Part shown: in pieces, positions 1 to 5,952 of the stretch
Position numbering within the stretch: the stretch's first letter is position 1
Layout of the letters: each line of letters starts with the position of its first letter
Source: Xanthobacteraceae bacterium
GTDB taxonomy: Bacteria > Pseudomonadota > Alphaproteobacteria > Rhizobiales > Xanthobacteraceae
Length of the DNA stretch: 8,406 nt
Direction of reading: 5' to 3'
Assembly: GCA_030043175.1 (NCBI GenBank)
Contig: JASHYD010000312.1
Coordinates: forward strand, 1-8,406
Position numbers and translations under genes: made by a program
Notes under the pieces: generated by a model
What the model was told of the DNA's origin: nothing
Databases searched by the model: none
What the model saw: the letters and a program-made list of their open reading frames with translations, nothing else

Positions 1-647
1 CCGCCACCAATGGCGATAATCCCGCTCATGCTGCGGCTGTCGTATCGCTGCACCGTTCCAATCTTGATAATCGTCTCTTCGGCTGGCTGATGACTTGGCG
101 CTTGCGGATCCGGCCGAGGCGGCAGCAGCGCCTGCCGGGCCGCAGTCTCCGCTGCCTGCTGCTCCTTCCAAATCTCGGTCCGGGACTTCCGAGGAGCCTT
201 CCCGCTCTCGCCGTCCCCGCCGCCCTGCTGCAGCACATCCACAACGACGGGCTTGACCTTCGTCGGAGCCGATGCCGGGCGCGGCAGCGGCTCAAGAATC
301 AACGGTTGGCGCTTATGAAGCGTACCAGCCGCCTCTGCCGCCTTGAACTCCTCTTGGCGCTCAACCATTTCGGCCATCGAAAACAGCTGCCGGGCGCGCT
401 CATCAAGCCGCTCAATCGCACACTCAATGTCCTCAAATGACGGAACAGTCAGCGATTTAGTCGGCGTGGCCTCTAATCGATCCCACCAGCGAGCCAAGCG
501 CTTGGCCATAAGAATCACGGAGTCGCCGGCAAATTGGCTCGCCCAAAGCTTATCTTCAGCCTCATCCTTCCGAGACTGGCGATCCGCCATCCTCCGGTCG
601 ATGGCCTCGATAAGCCGGATAGCCGATTCCGATTGCGTGGCTTTCAC
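1..647 (-). CDS. Unrecognised Ala/Pro/Gln-rich protein, partial (runs off left edge)
   Basis: An open frame begins at GTG 645-647 and runs without a stop through at least 215 codons to the window edge, so its C-terminus is missing. A clear GGGAGG lies seven bases before the GTG, and the GTG overlaps the stop of the upstream gene as GTGA, which decides the start. Residues 1-50 are charged and helical. Residues 70-105 are again helical and acidic (a FEDIECAIERLDERARQ stretch). From about 110 on the chain is rich in Pro, Ala, Gln and Lys and probably disordered, then becomes more ordered near the edge (ETIIKIGTVQRYDS). I do not recognise a family. It is the last visible member of the gene series transcribed leftward from the endonuclease gene. 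The long uninterrupted frame and the RBS make it a real gene; its function is unknown. Confidence 0.75.
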   Translation of the reverse strand, partial: MKATQSESAIRLIEAIDRRMADRQSRKDEAEDKLWASQFAGDSVILMAKRLARWWDRLEATPTKSLTVPSFEDIECAIERLDERARQLFSMAEMVERQEEFKAAEAAGTLHKRQPLILEPLPRPASAPTKVKPVVVDVLQQGGGDGESGKAPRKSRTEIWKEQQAAETAARQALLPPRPDPQAPSHQPAEETIIKIGTVQRYDSRSMSGIIAIGG

Positions 648-880
648 GAGTTGACCTCCCGTCGGTCAAGCACCGCCTTGGACGCATCTGCAGAAATCAT
701 GTACTGCGCTGCTAGCCAGCGCAGAAAGGCCGCCGCCTCGAGCCGTGTGTTGATGGCCGGCGGCCGCTCCGGTGGGAGATCATCACGGAACGTGGCGAAG
801 TCCCTGGTAAGCCTACAGGCCGAACATGCGCATCTGTAAAACCGCCCGCCAGGCTGAATATCGCTTGCGTCGCCGTGCAT
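644..880 (-). CDS. Small hypothetical protein with N-terminal Cys cluster
   Basis: This 78-residue protein has a Cys cluster at C17, C19 and C22 (RFYRCACSAC), possibly one half of a metal site, but no second Cys pair follows, so a zinc finger is not demonstrated. Residues 28-45 are Pro/Arg-rich, and residues 46-75 form an amphipathic Ala-rich helix (LEAAAFLRWLAAQYMISADASKAV). The start ATG lies three bases after the TAG of the upstream HicB-like gene, and its TGA overlaps the GTG start of the next gene, so it sits in a coupled run. The RBS is weak, consistent with translational coupling. Many phage and prophage genomes carry similar small Cys-containing ORFs, but I do not recognise this one. 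Confidence 0.6.
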   Translation of the reverse strand: MHGDASDIQPGGRFYRCACSACRLTRDFATFRDDLPPERPPAINTRLEAAAFLRWLAAQYMISADASKAVLDRREVNS

Positions 881-883
881 GGC

Positions 884-1396
884 CTAGCGAGTCCCACGCA
901 AACGCCTGATAGCAACAATGGCATCGCGACAGATGTCGCCGACCTGGATGCCACCGGAGGGCGGATAGTAGACAACAGGATCGTTCGTCTCGTCGAGAAT
1001 CTCAATCGCTCGCTGAAGCCTATCGCAGATGTCAACAGCCTCGTATTGGTCCCACGACTTAAAGTAGACGCGACAGGATTGCTCTTCGGCCATCGACATG
1101 TATCGGTTCCGCTCAAGATACTCAGCAACCTCACAAAGCAGGGCAGGATCGCCTGTCTGAGCTTCTGCCGCTTCCCGCAATCGCTTTGCCAAGCCGCCAC
1201 GATGCCAGCGCTTGCGGTCCTCAACCTCCGCCTCTTGCCGTTTGGCATTCGCCTCAAGGACTTCCAACGCCGGCAGAACGTCATCAAGCGCTTTCCGCGG
1301 ATCAGCGCTCGATAGCGCTAAGCCCGGAACGTCATCGGAGTAAACAAAAATTCCCCCATCTTCACGACGCTCAAAACAGACTGTCACCCGGCTCAT
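884..1396 (-). CDS. Protein with HicB-like N-terminal domain and unrecognised C-terminal extension
   Basis: This protein has 170 residues. Residues 1-50 (VTVCFERREDGGIFVYSDDV, then PGLALSSADPRKALDDVLPALEVL) fit the HicB-like/DUF1902 fold: a strand, a Gly-Gly turn, a strand, then a helix starting after the SADPRKAL segment. In HicAB systems this partially degraded RNase-like domain belongs to the antitoxin. No HicA toxin (a short dsRBD-like protein with a catalytic His) is adjacent, so a toxin-antitoxin role is not supported. Residues 50-75 are a charged linker. Residues 76-167 are an Ala/Glu/Arg-rich helical part with several Cys and an ICDRLQRAIEILDE helix that I do not recognise. The ATG lies six bases after the end of the endonuclease gene and the RBS is poor, suggesting readthrough from the upstream transcript. 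Confidence 0.65.
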   Translation of the reverse strand: MSRVTVCFERREDGGIFVYSDDVPGLALSSADPRKALDDVLPALEVLEANAKRQEAEVEDRKRWHRGGLAKRLREAAEAQTGDPALLCEVAEYLERNRYMSMAEEQSCRVYFKSWDQYEAVDICDRLQRAIEILDETNDPVVYYPPSGGIQVGDICRDAIVAIRRLRGTR

Positions 1397-1402
1397 CTCA
1401 GT

Positions 1403-2312
1403 TCACCGTTCCCGTACCGCATCAGTTAAGCGGCGCCGGGTGGCGCCTACCGGGAGCAACAAATGCTCGCGAGACCAACCTCGGCGAAGACGACCATGCA
1501 CAAGTTTTGGAGCTATCACACTTCCGCGAGTAACCTCACGAGCATACTCAGCGAACGTTAAAAGCGCTACGCCGCTCGATATGCGGCGATTGATGCTCTT
1601 GTTGTTGTTTTGCTCACCCGTAGTCGCCCAGCGGCAGTTCTCCGGTTCGTAATCGCCATCCGGATCTGGCCAACGATCGATAGAGTGCTTTGGCGAAGGA
1701 CGAAGCCCCATATCCGCCAGAAAACATTCAAAGCCAGATAGACCATCCTCGCCATTCATCCATCGGTCGCACATACGAATACCGCGGCCTCCATAACGGC
1801 GCCATTCCTTGGCACTCGGAGTGCTCACTCGATTATTTGGCGCCTGTCCAAGCCCGAAACTCAGGAGAGTTGCTCTGAAGATGTGTACGTTGCAAACAGC
1901 CGCAACTTTGCGTTATACCGCTTCGCAAATTGTAGCCGCACACCACAGTTTCACCACCGCAATCGCAAGCGCAGCGCCACCGAGCCTCCCCTAGCCGAGA
2001 GTTTGGCGCCCTATCGACAACCACCAATCTCCCGAACCGCCGGCCCGCAATGTCCTTTAACTTTGCCTCCGCAGTCCTTTCGCGCTTGAGACACCCACAG
2101 CTTTGCGTATGACCACTCCGTAAGTGCCTGCCACAAACAACGGCTTCACCACCACAATCGCACACACAACGCCAACGAACCTTGCCATTGAGGGTGGTCA
2201 GCATACGCTCAACTACCGACAACCTCCCAAACTTAACGCCTGTAAGATCCTTCGACGCACTCAACTCCAGTACCCCCGAATTCACGCCGCTGCCGGGTTC
2301 AATGCCCGCCAT
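1403..2312 (-). pseudogene. Double zinc-ribbon, HNH-like mobile endonuclease, broken by a +1 frameshift
   Basis: Two frames abut here. The first (1833-2312, 159 residues) holds two copies of a phage-type DNA-binding module (KDLTGVKFGRLSVVER and KDIAGRRFGRLVVVDR), each followed by RWRCxCDCGGE and SGxTQSCGCL. The Cys residues repeat at exactly 65-residue spacing: C49, C51, C53, C60, C72, C74, then C114, C116, C118, C125, C137, C139. The second frame (1403-1828) continues with SAKEWRRYGGRGIRMCDRW, HSIDRWPDPDGDYEPENCRW and ATTGEQNNN, the usual C-terminal module of HNH-like proteins often found in phages. A final segment (LTFAEYAREVTRGSV) resembles a NUMOD-type helix-turn-helix. The break follows RAWTGAK at 1833-1838, where GCCAAATAATCGAGTG carries about one extra base. 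The ATG at 2312 overlaps the recombinase end; GTG 2285, in a GTGA overlap, is an alternative start. Confidence 0.75.
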
Positions 2313-2832
2313 ACGCTCATCTTGGAGATGCCCAGAGCCTCCGAGATATCCGTGGGGCCAAGACCATCGGCACGCATCCGGCGCACTTCCTCGACCGGCA
2401 CAGACGGCTTGCGGCCCTTGTAGACACCCTTTTCTTTGGCGGCCTCGATACCGACCTTCTGGCGCTCCAGAAGAAGCCTGCGCTCCATCTCGGCCACCAT
2501 GCCAAGCACGGTCACCAGGATGCGGCCAGTATCGGTCGAGGTGCAGAACTCCGGTTCAAGCACCCGCAACCCGGCTCCCTTCTGGTCGAGTTCATGGACA
2601 AGATTGAGAACGTCGCGGGTCGAACGGCCGAGACGATCGAGCTTCACCACGCAAGTTCATCACCTGACCGGATGAAGTCGAGGATCGCAGCCAACTCGTC
2701 CCGACCAGCGCGGCTCTTGCCACTAACCTTCTCCTCACGGATGATCTCGCATCCAGCCGCCTTGAGGCGAACTACCTGGGTCGCATAGTCCTGACCGGAA
2801 CTGCTAACGCGGGCATACCCTATGCGAGCCAT
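2282..2832 (-). pseudogene. Serine recombinase (resolvase/invertase family), broken by a -1 frameshift
   Basis: Residues 1-61 (2644-2832) start with ARIGYARVSSSGQD, containing the family's catalytic Ser (S10) and the RVS motif. The second frame (2282-2650) resumes with VKLDRLGRSTRDVLNLVHEL, the conserved LDRLGRS block, then the long dimer helix (ILVTVLGMVAEMERRLLLER), GVYKGRKP, and a C-terminal helix-turn-helix (GLGPTDISEALGISKMSVWR). The joined product would be about 183 residues, the normal length for small Tn3-resolvase/Hin-type enzymes. The frames break near 2650-2655: GATGAACTTGCGTGGTGAAG lacks one base relative to a DELVVVKLDRLG-type sequence. Apart from that indel all key motifs survive, so the break is recent or is a sequence error. 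These enzymes exchange DNA strands at short dyad sites through a Ser-DNA link. The ATG has AGGGGA a few bases upstream. Confidence 0.85.
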
Positions 2833-2841
2833 TTCAAATCC

Positions 2842-2875
2842 CCTATATCAATAGGACCAATCCAGTAGATATAGG
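2842..2875. repeat. Inverted repeat upstream of recombinase: candidate crossover site or operator
   Basis: The perfect 8-bp arms CCTATATC (2842-2849) and GATATAGG (2868-2875) are separated by 18 bases and directly precede the serine recombinase gene. A 34-bp dyad is close to the size of a resolvase/invertase crossover site (about 26-28 bp). A partial third copy (ATAGGACC at 2851-2858) lies inside. Known members of the family often bind a site next to their own gene; that this is such a site is inferred. Confidence 0.45.
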
Positions 2876-2895
2876 ATAACAAAACCAGCAGTCAA
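2868..2895 (-). promoter_or_regulatory. Candidate sigma70-type promoter of the recombinase
   Basis: On the minus strand TTGACT (2895-2890), a 16-base spacer and TATATC (2873-2868) resemble a -35/-10 pair lying about 36 bases upstream of the recombinase ATG. The -10 hexamer lies inside the left-hand arm (in transcript orientation) of the dyad at 2842-2875. Recombinase binding to that dyad would therefore compete with RNA polymerase, as known for resolvase res regions. The promoter is a sequence match only. Confidence 0.45.
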
Positions 2896-2912
2896 AGCCT
2901 TTTGATATCGAT

Positions 2913-2941
2913 TTGTGGCTATCTTGAATAACAGGCCACAA
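2913..2941. repeat. Second inverted repeat in the recombinase upstream region
   Basis: The 7-bp arms TTGTGGC (2913-2919) and GCCACAA (2935-2941) are perfect, with a 15-base spacer. The dyad centre lies about 68 bp from the centre of the dyad at 2842-2875. A res region would have such accessory dyads; it could also be chance in an AT-richer intergenic stretch. Confidence 0.3.
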
Positions 2942-2998
2942 TAGCTGTGAGGTATACCCTAATGTGAGTCACTCTGTCGCACGCTAGCGGCAAATAGG

Positions 2999-3430
2999 CT
3001 ACTTCTCGGCATCGCCAGCAGATGGCACCGCTACAGCCTCCGCATCGATTACCGTAGGCGAAGGAGCTGAGAGCAAAAGCGCGACTTCCTTAATAGCCGC
3101 CAGGTGAACGCCGCTCAAGCGATCGGCAATGGCCGGATCCTCGACCAGGCCGAGGAGAGCTTGCACCCTAATTTCGACCGGGCCGCCGTTTACGCCAGAG
3201 ATTTCCTGTTGAACCTGTAACTTGTCGGCATATCGCCTCGGCGCAATCTTCGAGGCGTACCACTTGCGAGCCTGGGTCAATTCCCTAACCCGCATAACCT
3301 GCTCTGGGGGCAGGTTTGGATCGTCCAGCGCATCGAGCACCATCTCAGCGATGCGGTCGGCTCCCTCATCCCGTGCGCGAGCGTAGCGTTCATAAAATCC
3401 TGGGTGCTCGTGGGTCCAGAGCAGTTCCAA
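2999..3430 (-). pseudogene. Small terminase subunit (Sf6-like), N-terminally truncated
   Basis: The frame reads HEHPGFYERYARARDEGADR, then RKWYASKIAPRRYADK (residues 55-70), then a hydrophilic tail. This matches the second half of Sf6/Nil2-type small terminase subunits: a WLxxHPEFxxxYARARE block, a variable helix, and RKWxASKxxPxxYGDK. Small terminases recognise phage DNA and hand it to the large subunit for packaging. The expected N-terminal helix-turn-helix is missing; an in-frame TAA lies just upstream of the only candidate start (TTG 3428-3430), which has no RBS. Homology begins within about 20 bases of where the primase homology stops, in a different frame, pointing to a fusion by deletion. 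No large terminase gene follows; a recombinase lies downstream instead. It is probably not functional. Confidence 0.7.
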
Positions 3431-3789
3431 ATCTTAGCCGCGCGTTCGATACGAATTAGGTCATCTTCAGGACGCTGGCGTTTTTCGCATTCACGATCAA
3501 TGGCAGCAAAGTCCCACTTATCGATATACTGCGATGGAATCGTACGTTGTTCGTGGCGATTGTCACCAGGCTCCCATGCTGGAAGTCCGAGACGTTGGCG
3601 CACGTAATCGCGACACTCTTGCCAATCATCGCCCGCATGTGAATGGACGAGGAATCCATCCGGCGCGTTGGATTCTAATCGCACTGAGAGAGAGCGGTCT
3701 TTGGCTGAATGCCCAGGACCAGGGGCGAGCACCTGACGGCCAGAAACCTCGCCGCCGAGGGCTCGTGCTATGGAACGCAGATCGGTCAT
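3277..3789 (-). pseudogene. Phage/plasmid primase N-terminal fragment (toprim/DUF7146-type)
   Basis: The N-terminus MTDLRSIARALGGEVSGRQV continues with APGPGHSAKDRSLSVRL (residues 22-38), PDGFLVHSHAGDDWQECRDY (43-62) and VRQRLGLPAWEPG. This is the characteristic opening of toprim-containing primase-like proteins of alphaproteobacterial prophages and plasmids, which are normally some 300 residues or more. Homology holds to about AAKIWN (residues 117-122). After that the 170-residue frame encodes a shadow of the terminase gene read out of frame. The toprim catalytic domain is therefore absent and priming activity is not expected. The start ATG 3787-3789 is preceded by GGGGGGCGGAG and overlaps the previous stop as ATGA, which fixes it despite the frame staying open further upstream. 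The gene belongs to the replication operon. Confidence 0.75.
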
Positions 3790-3959
3790 CTCCGCCCCCC
3801 AGCATCGAGCCACGCGCGCAGTTCCTCGGAATGGTCGTGTTGGCACTCCTCGTCTAACTTGCGCTCCGCGTTTCCTTCCCAGCGGTTCAACAGGCCACGC
3901 CAGAATTTGCGTTGTTCGTCCTCTGGCATATCGATCAAAGTTGCCCATGACATCGTCAT
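3786..3959 (-). CDS. Small hypothetical phage protein (57 residues)
   Basis: The product is 57 residues, highly charged and helical: WATLIDMPEDEQRKFWRGLL, then a Glu/His-rich stretch (EECQHDHSEELRAWLDAGG). The ATG 3957-3959 overlaps the stop of the upstream gene (ATGA), and its own TGA overlaps the primase ATG in the same way. A GGGGGGCGGCG stretch upstream serves as RBS. The frame stays open far upstream in shadow of other genes, so the coupling, not frame length, decides the start; a second ATG two codons later is also possible. The family is not recognised. The position between two coupled early phage genes argues that it is real. Confidence 0.6.
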   Translation of the reverse strand: MTMSWATLIDMPEDEQRKFWRGLLNRWEGNAERKLDEECQHDHSEELRAWLDAGGRR

Positions 3960-4186
3960 CGCCGCCCCCCATCGATGACCGTGAGCTGGTTGATAGGCAG
4001 CACATCGGCGCCGGCAGCGGCGTAATCTTCTGGCTCGAGGCCGCAGAAGGCTTCTAGGACCGTATCCAGAGGCGAGCCGGCATCGACCTGGAGAAGGGCT
4101 TCCAGCAGCGGCCTCGGTCCACACCGATGGAGGTGATTGACTAGGCGCTGCCGGCGAGGAGTCCGAAGATCGTGGCAGACGATCAT
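3956..4186 (-). CDS. Small hypothetical phage protein (76 residues)
   Basis: The core LVNHLHRCGPRPLLEALLQV, followed by an LDTVLEAFCGLEPEDYAAAG segment, resembles a widespread type of small prophage protein: an H-L-H-x-x-G-P-R turn, a Leu-rich helix, then a loop around a Y/L-P-E/D motif. I know no assigned function for that type. The start ATG overlaps the upstream stop (ATGA), with GAGGGGG a few bases before it. The C-terminal codons GGG GGG CGG CGA encode GGRR and double as the RBS of the next gene, whose ATG overlaps the TGA. It lies downstream of the RusA gene in the early replication operon. Confidence 0.65.
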   Translation of the reverse strand: MIVCHDLRTPRRQRLVNHLHRCGPRPLLEALLQVDAGSPLDTVLEAFCGLEPEDYAAAGADVLPINQLTVIDGGRR

Positions 4187-4587
4187 AGCTCGTCCCCCTC
4201 GAACCGCGGAATCGGGTCACTGAAAGGAGGGAGCCCAGCCTTTTCGCGCTTGTCCGCGATGAAGGCATTGACGACGCGGCGGACGAGGCCTCGAATACCC
4301 CTCTCGTCGCTGTCGTCACCTTGCCACTGCGCCAGGATCGCCGAGCTGTGGATCGCGTCCCACGGCGAGGCTTTGAGCTCCGCGATGAGGCCGGCGAGGT
4401 CTGCGCCATGTGGACCGGCGAGTGCGATGGTGACTTCCTTTGCCCGCCACCTGCGCCATTCTTTTATGAGGTAGGAGTCTTCGGCCGCCTGTTCGATGAT
4501 CGCTTCTGTGCGTGCCCTTTCGGCCGGCGTATGGCCCTTGCGTGGCTTGCTATCGGCGAAATCGAAGAGCATGGGGGAGGTGTTCAT
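4183..4587 (-). CDS. Hypothetical protein downstream of RusA
   Basis: This protein has 134 residues. Residues 1-25 are polar, with a DFADSKPRKGHTPAERARTE stretch. Residues 28-70 are helical (EDSYLIKEWRRWRAKEVTIA, then LAGLIAELKASPWDAI). The C-terminal part (GIRGLVRRVVNAFIADKREK, then AGLPPFSDPIPRFEGDEL) is basic and then acidic. The ATG overlaps the rusA stop as ATGA, with GGAGGTGC immediately upstream, so the two are translationally coupled and probably act in the same module. I do not recognise the family; DNA binding by the basic helices is only a possibility. The downstream gene is joined by another ATGA. Confidence 0.7.
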   Translation of the reverse strand: MNTSPMLFDFADSKPRKGHTPAERARTEAIIEQAAEDSYLIKEWRRWRAKEVTIALAGPHGADLAGLIAELKASPWDAIHSSAILAQWQGDDSDERGIRGLVRRVVNAFIADKREKAGLPPFSDPIPRFEGDEL

Positions 4588-5003
4588 TCAGCACCTCCGA
4601 TGATCTCAATTCGCAGCCTCGGTCGGTCTGAATACCTCTTGCGTACGGTCGCGTCGGTAATCTGCTTGTCGTCGCGGAAAACTACTTCATTGAGGCTGTC
4701 GAGCCCCTTCATGAGATTGTCGAGGTCGGGCTTGCTCTGTGGCAGTAGTGATCCGGCCAATGCGGCTTCGCGTTTCTTACGGGACCACGAGGCGGGTACC
4801 GGAAAGAACGCATCGATCGTTACGATGACAGGCCCATCCAGAGGCGCCCTGCCTGCCATAGCGTCTTGAGCGGCAAGGCGTAATCCTGCCTCGTAATTCC
4901 TGGTCGCGGTGGGAGTGAACGCGATACCAGTCTTACGTACGAAGCGCGGTCGACCTTTGCCTTTGGGCTCGCCAGCTAATTCGATAATGATCGGGAGAGG
5001 CAT
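4584..5003 (-). CDS. rusA: RusA-family Holliday junction endonuclease
   Basis: RusA is a small homodimeric, Mg-dependent nuclease that cuts four-way DNA junctions and branched replication intermediates; phages use it in recombination and before packaging. The 139-residue sequence shows the family order: GEPKGKGRPRF (11-21), FTPTATRNYE (29-38), a GPVIVTIDAFFPVPASWSRK core (57-76), KPDLDNLMK (91-99) and FRDDKQITD (109-117). D93, D95, K99 and the D111/D112 pair match the acidic and Lys residues needed for catalysis in Escherichia coli RusA. The segment between K99 and the SLN block (KGLDSLN) is one residue shorter than the usual K-x-x-x-D-A-L-N. The start ATG overlaps the upstream stop as TGATG, with a GGGAGG RBS. 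Length is normal for the family. Confidence 0.93.
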   Translation of the reverse strand: MPLPIIIELAGEPKGKGRPRFVRKTGIAFTPTATRNYEAGLRLAAQDAMAGRAPLDGPVIVTIDAFFPVPASWSRKKREAALAGSLLPQSKPDLDNLMKGLDSLNEVVFRDDKQITDATVRKRYSDRPRLRIEIIGGAE

Positions 5004-5272
5004 CAGTGGATCCCTCCCGCCTCTTCACGGTCGGTATCCCTCATGCGCTTCAGCACGGTGGCGGACGCGGTCTTTACGAATTCCTCCGCCACGTCCCAAT
5101 CGGATGGGTCCAGATGGCAGACCACGCACTCGATTAGCTCGAAGGCTGCCGCCATTATCAGGGCTGGGTGCTCGCTCCCTCCCAGAACGCCAATAAATTT
5201 TCCGGCGACTATTTCTCGCTCGGGAACGTCAAAATCGTCACAGCTCGGGTCTGAATTATCGTTGGTTACCAT
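5003..5272 (-). CDS. Hypothetical phage protein (89 residues)
   Basis: This is an acidic 89-residue protein. Residues 1-20 are polar and probably flexible. Residues 24-55 (AGKFIGVLGGSEHPALIMAA, then AFELIECVVCHL) form a Gly-turn and hydrophobic helix, and residues 56-89 a charged helix ending AGGIH. Two close Cys (VVC, with IEC three residues earlier) are visible, but there is no metal-site pattern. The ATG overlaps the upstream gene's TAA by seven bases (ATGGTAA), with AAGGA upstream; its TGA overlaps the rusA ATG. The family is not recognised. The tight linkage to rusA suggests a role in, or at least expression with, the recombination module. Confidence 0.65.
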   Translation of the reverse strand: MVTNDNSDPSCDDFDVPEREIVAGKFIGVLGGSEHPALIMAAAFELIECVVCHLDPSDWDVAEEFVKTASATVLKRMRDTDREEAGGIH

Positions 5273-5952
5273 TGCGGTTGTCCTTCAATTTGGACACCCG
5301 CCGCTTGGATACTTGCGTTTAGAGGCTGTTCGCGATAAATGTCTTGGTGGTTCCCAGCCGCCAGTACCGTTATCGCTTCGCCCGTACGCAAGTTGTCCTG
5401 CGTGCGGGCGTTTGCTATGCGGCGATTTCTTTCCTTAGCTGCGTGAGACGGGCTTCCCTTTGCGCTTTGGCGGCTTCCCGCTCCTTCATCGCTAAGAGCA
5501 TCTTTCTGTTTCTCTGTCAGAGCGCGGTAGAAGGCCTCGGCGCCCACGTCATCAAAGAATTTGCGCAGGGCAGCGGTGCTTGGCGCCTTCCGGTTTTGTT
5601 TTTCCCGCTTTTCTGGCCGCAGTAGCCTCAGAGCAACACGAATCGACATTTGGCTAGCGCTAGCCATTTGCTCTTCAATGCGGTGCCGCCCGCGCGCCAG
5701 CTTCATGCACACCTTAATGGTGGCTAGCTTGGCGTCGGTGCTTTCGGTCAGGAATTTTTGCTTCTGTCGTTTCGGGGCGAATTCTTCGAGAGCAATAGCG
5801 GCGTCTCCGGCCTCCATGGCCCGCACGAGAGCGGTGGTATCGGCATTATCGGAGGCAGTGTTTGCTTCCTGGAGAGCGGCGAACGCGGCCAGAGCTGCAT
5901 CCCTAGCGGCCCCGGCTGCGGTTTCATAGTTGGTACGCTCGGGCGCGCTCAT
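5266..5952 (-). CDS. Hypothetical protein, DUF3102-like core (228 residues)
   Basis: Residues 1-35 are very Ala-rich and helical. Residues 40-113 contain ALVRAMEAGDAAIALEEFAP, then FLTESTDAKLATIKVCMKLARGR, an IEEQM segment and SQMSIRVALRLLRPEK. That order (an EAG-like helix, an S/T-x-A helix, a LARxRxxIE stretch, and a final S-x-x-A-L-R-L-L helix) recalls DUF3102 and ParB-like central-region proteins found in replication modules of phages and plasmids. The similarity is to the layout only and I am not certain of the family. Residues 114-130 are basic, residues 125-150 form another helix (AALRKFFDDVGAEAFYRALT), and the tail is polar. The ATG overlaps the stop of the ribbon-helix-helix gene (ATGA), so both are made from one transcript. 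Confidence 0.7.
   Translation of the reverse strand: MSAPERTNYETAAGAARDAALAAFAALQEANTASDNADTTALVRAMEAGDAAIALEEFAPKRQKQKFLTESTDAKLATIKVCMKLARGRHRIEEQMASASQMSIRVALRLLRPEKREKQNRKAPSTAALRKFFDDVGAEAFYRALTEKQKDALSDEGAGSRQSAKGSPSHAAKERNRRIANARTQDNLRTGEAITVLAAGNHQDIYREQPLNASIQAAGVQIEGQPQW

Noticed and set aside
712..1287. Minus-strand 191-codon frame overlapping the HicB-like gene
   Set aside because: Its composition is Arg/Ser/Thr-rich out-of-frame translation; the HicB-like frame has recognisable domain structure and better neighbour spacing.
884..1396. A HicAB toxin-antitoxin pair
   Set aside because: Neither neighbouring gene has the size and the conserved Gly/His features of HicA; only the HicB-like half is visible.
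2158..2200. Short repeats around 1950-2200 as a possible CRISPR array
   Set aside because: They are only two diverged copies at 195-base spacing and are explained by the duplicated zinc-ribbon coding module.
3790..4409. Long N-terminal extensions of the 57-residue protein and the primase fragment
   Set aside because: Both frames stay open far upstream, but the extra residues are shadows of other genes. The ATGA overlaps with G-rich RBS at 3959 and 3789 mark the natural starts.
4321..4869. Plus-strand 182-codon frame across the RusA region
   Set aside because: It is the shadow of rusA and its downstream gene, both of which have clear motifs, RBS and coupled starts on the minus strand.
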